Assembly (NCBI GenBank): GCA_028712575.1 | Contig: JAQTPU010000060.1 | Span: 1-5,675, forward strand | DNA from: Candidatus Iainarchaeum sp. | GTDB lineage: Archaea; Iainarchaeota; Iainarchaeia; Iainarchaeales; GCA-2688035 | DNA length: 5,675 nt | Direction: 5' to 3' | Part shown: piece after piece, positions 4,154-5,675 of the stretch | Position numbering within the stretch: position 1 is the first letter of the stretch | How the letters are laid out: the number at the start of each line of letters is the position of its first letter | Position numbers and translations under genes: made by a program | Notes under the pieces: model-generated | The model's database searches: none | Told to the model about the DNA's origin: nothing | The model's input: the letters and a program-made list of their open reading frames with translations, nothing else

Positions 4154-4296
4154 CCACCTCATTTGAATAATTTTTTTCTTACGACTTGTGCGTTGTTCGG
4201 CTTAAACCTTTGCCTTCTGTTGAAGGCTAAAGGGTTTAATGCCTCCAACGCACTGACCAGTCTCCAGAAAAAAATTCTTTTTTATTTTGGAGGTGG
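4154..4296 (+). ncRNA. Structured 5' leader B, predicted to hide the ribosome binding site
   Basis: CCACCTC (4154-4160) pairs with GAGGTGG (4290-4296); a perfect 11-bp A/T-rich helix joins 4169-4179 with 4266-4276; GAC (4183-4185) pairs with GTC (4260-4262). The inner arm is GTGCGTT (4188-4194) with AACGCAC (4247-4253), a pyrimidine internal loop, GGC (4199-4201) with GCC (4241-4243), TTAAACCTTT (4202-4211) with AAAGGGTTTAA (4229-4239), and GCCTT (4212-4216) with AAGGC (4223-4227) closing a 6-nt loop. The same arms, the bulged T before the GCC/AGC strand and the TTAAACC/TTTAA box occur in leader A, but most paired bases of the inner arm differ. The internal GCCTCC (4241-4246) is also complementary to the GGAGG ribosome binding site and could form an alternative pairing. 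Confidence 0.75.
4289..4295 (+). promoter_or_regulatory. Shine-Dalgarno sequence of small ORF B, inside the leader helix
   Basis: GGAGGTG stands 6 nt before the ATG at 4302, as in copy A. Most of it is complementary to CACCTC at the 5' end of the leader. Confidence 0.75.
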
Positions 4297-4301
4297 TTCG
4301 A

Positions 4302-4448
4302 ATGAATTTCGAAAAGTTTGAGTTTCCTCTTCCAACTCTGGAAGAGATACTAATCGCAAAGAGGGTTGCTGCCAGCAATCCAGAGGACTTGGACGAAAGA
4401 GAAGTCTGGATTCTCAACGAATTCTGCAGAAGTGATTCATATGAATAG
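4302..4448 (+). CDS. Small acidic 48-residue protein, intact copy B
   Basis: It begins MNFEKFEFPLPTLEEILIAK and ends WILNEFCRSDSYE before TAG. It has about 12 Asp/Glu against 5 Lys/Arg, so it is acidic, likely a short helix-rich peptide (LEEILIAKRVAAS, then EDLDEREVWILNEF). Compared with copy A, 15 codons differ silently and four change an amino acid, plus the TGG/TGA difference at codon 36; this pattern is hard to explain unless the peptide is made and selected. Its stop overlaps the endonuclease ATG by 8 nt (ATGAATAG). Since the endonuclease lacks its own Shine-Dalgarno sequence, ribosomes finishing this ORF probably start it. The role could be a leader peptide, a folding partner or an inhibitor of the basic endonuclease; none can be chosen from sequence. 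No known family is recognised. Confidence 0.75.
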   Translation: MNFEKFEFPLPTLEEILIAKRVAASNPEDLDEREVWILNEFCRSDSYE

Positions 4449-5664
4449 CGGAAATCCAGAGTCTCTAAGTGTTTTTAAGCCAGAAAAGCCAAATTTGGCT
4501 ATGCCTGAAATTATTGTTGATGAGGGGAAATTTCTTTCTGCATTTTCCCAAGCTGCACAGCAAAATGCCAAGAATTATTACAAAGCACTGGAATTGAATA
4601 AGACTATTGAAAATTGCTCTGAAATTGCCAGGCGAATTAACCAGCCGAAAAGAACTGTGATTGAGTGGATATCTGGGCAAAAAATTCCGCATGCAATACT
4701 TGCAATTAATGAGCTAAAGAGCAATAATTTATTGCCTCTTGTTACTAGCCAAGATTCAGAAGCTTTCAATTTGTTTCTTGAAATTTTTGCTTTTGTTTAC
4801 GGTGATGGAAGCCTGAAAAAAGACTTGGGCGGAATTGATCTCTGCGGCCAGAAAGAAGATTTGATTGCATTAAAAAACCACATTGAAAAGACACTTGGAT
4901 TTAACACAAGACTAGTCAAGAATTGCCACCCAAGCATAATAACAAAAGAAAATAAGGGGGCGATTTTTAAAAGTTTGTCGAATGGTTCTTGTTTTGTGTT
5001 AAGGATTCATTCCTGCCAATTATCCAAACTTATTTATTTGGCTGGAGCTCCAAAAGGAGATAAGATAACTCAGCCAGTAACAATTCCAGACTGGCTTATG
5101 AATTCTTCAAAGGACACAAAACAAAGGTTTCTTGGCGTTTTGTTTGGAAATGAATTGCAGTGCCCTTATATCCGAGCACAAAATGCTTTCACTAGTGCTC
5201 AGTTGGGATTCCACAAGATTGAAAGCAGGGAAAAAGACTTGGAATTCTTTCTTTCCCAGATAAGGATTTTGCTGAAAGAATTTGGCATTGCCACTTCTCC
5301 TATTGCTTCTGAAAAATGCAGAACAATCCGCAAGGATGGCAACCGCTCCCTGAAAGTCTATTTTGTTATTGATTCTCACAGCCCGAATATTTTGCGCTTG
5401 ACCCAAGAGATTCCCTTCAAATATGCAGAAGCAAAGCAAAAGCGCTTTGAAAAAGAAATACACAAATTCTTGGACGGCTCTCAATACCTGAAGCAGGAAT
5501 GGAAATTATACAAGAAAGTAATGCAAATGCACGAAAACGGCTTAGGGAGAAGAACAATTTTCAAACAGCTAAAACTGCCAAAAAAATATTTTTACAGAAT
5601 TAACTCATGGATACACTACGGGAGTAAACCGTTGTATTATTCTGAAAGCCGGTCTTTTTGGTAA
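4441..5664 (+). CDS. LAGLIDADG-type DNA-binding protein with two HTH regions; second motif degenerate
   Basis: A 407-residue protein. Residues about 57-92 form a helix-turn-helix (CSEIARRI...RTVIEWISGQKIP) resembling that of the first endonuclease (W, GKI, P in like positions). The first LAGLIDADG motif is IFAFVYGDG (115-123) with acidic D122. The second, at about 230-239 (FLGVLFGNEL), keeps the hydrophobic helix face, but Gly replaces the usual first Asp and only E238 remains as a possible acid. The 116-residue spacing fits a two-repeat monomer. The C-terminus (about 354-395) has another HTH-like stretch (MHENGLGRRTIFKQL...WIHYG) absent from the first protein. It may be a nicking or weak endonuclease, or a DNA or RNA binder that has lost cleavage. 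The ATG at 4441 is chosen by the shared MNSGNPES start and the overlap with the small ORF's TAG; an in-frame ATG at 4366 lies within the small ORF. No intein splice residues are seen. Confidence 0.8.
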   Translation: MNSGNPESLSVFKPEKPNLAMPEIIVDEGKFLSAFSQAAQQNAKNYYKALELNKTIENCSEIARRINQPKRTVIEWISGQKIPHAILAINELKSNNLLPLVTSQDSEAFNLFLEIFAFVYGDGSLKKDLGGIDLCGQKEDLIALKNHIEKTLGFNTRLVKNCHPSIITKENKGAIFKSLSNGSCFVLRIHSCQLSKLIYLAGAPKGDKITQPVTIPDWLMNSSKDTKQRFLGVLFGNELQCPYIRAQNAFTSAQLGFHKIESREKDLEFFLSQIRILLKEFGIATSPIASEKCRTIRKDGNRSLKVYFVIDSHSPNILRLTQEIPFKYAEAKQKRFEKEIHKFLDGSQYLKQEWKLYKKVMQMHENGLGRRTIFKQLKLPKKYFYRINSWIHYGSKPLYYSESRSFW

Positions 5665-5675
5665 TCATTACCCAA

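Larger units (their letters stand above)
4141..4460 (+). repeat. Duplicated cassette module, copy B
   Basis: Counterpart of 991-1318, with the same order: structured leader, 48-codon ORF, first codons of an endonuclease. It begins within about 10 nt of the zinc-protein stop. The ORF part matches copy A at 43 of 48 protein positions (the TGA counted as a difference); the leader matches mainly in structure. Differences spread through both indicate an old duplication or independent acquisition, not a recent copy. Confidence 0.8.

Overview
The window looks like AT-rich archaeal DNA. Three things point to this: a tRNA-Gln gene in two pieces flanked by an archaeal bulge-helix-bulge splicing motif, tRNA genes without an encoded CCA, and TATA-like boxes about 25-30 nt before starts that lack a Shine-Dalgarno sequence. 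Short intergenic spaces, two HTH-LAGLIDADG proteins and a rhomboid with an unusual insert suggest a DPANN-type genome such as Diapherotrites. That lineage guess is inference; no marker gene is present.

Layout. 1-957 (minus) holds the N-terminal 319 codons of an unrecognised basic protein that runs off the window. 1005-1153 is a long structured leader. It is followed by a 48-codon ORF interrupted by TGA (1160-1306) and a LAGLIDADG homing endonuclease (1299-2597). Two bases beyond its stop lies a convergent tRNA-Ile(GAU) (2600-2671, minus). A rhomboid protease (2787-3575) follows. At 3633-3884 is a circularly permuted (or adjacent-split) tRNA-Gln(UUG): the 3' half precedes the 5' half, with 179 nt of hairpin-rich DNA between them. 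A 65-residue protein with a CxxC...HxxxC motif (3934-4131) comes next. Then the leader/48-codon ORF module appears again, intact (4154-4448), in front of a second, divergent LAGLIDADG-type protein (4441-5664).

The two strongest observations are these. (1) The permuted tRNA-Gln assembles into a complete 73-nt cloverleaf, with a textbook 3-4-3 bulge-helix-bulge and a 12-bp outer helix. (2) The leader is duplicated: its helices are kept while the paired bases differ between copies, its ends pair a CCACCTC/CACCTCC segment with the GGAGGTG ribosome binding site of the small ORF, and the small ORF shows 15 synonymous against 4 missense differences. This points to a conserved RNA-regulated module (RNA switch, small acidic protein, translationally coupled endonuclease) attached to two different LAGLIDADG bodies. 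I do not recognise this module as a described system.
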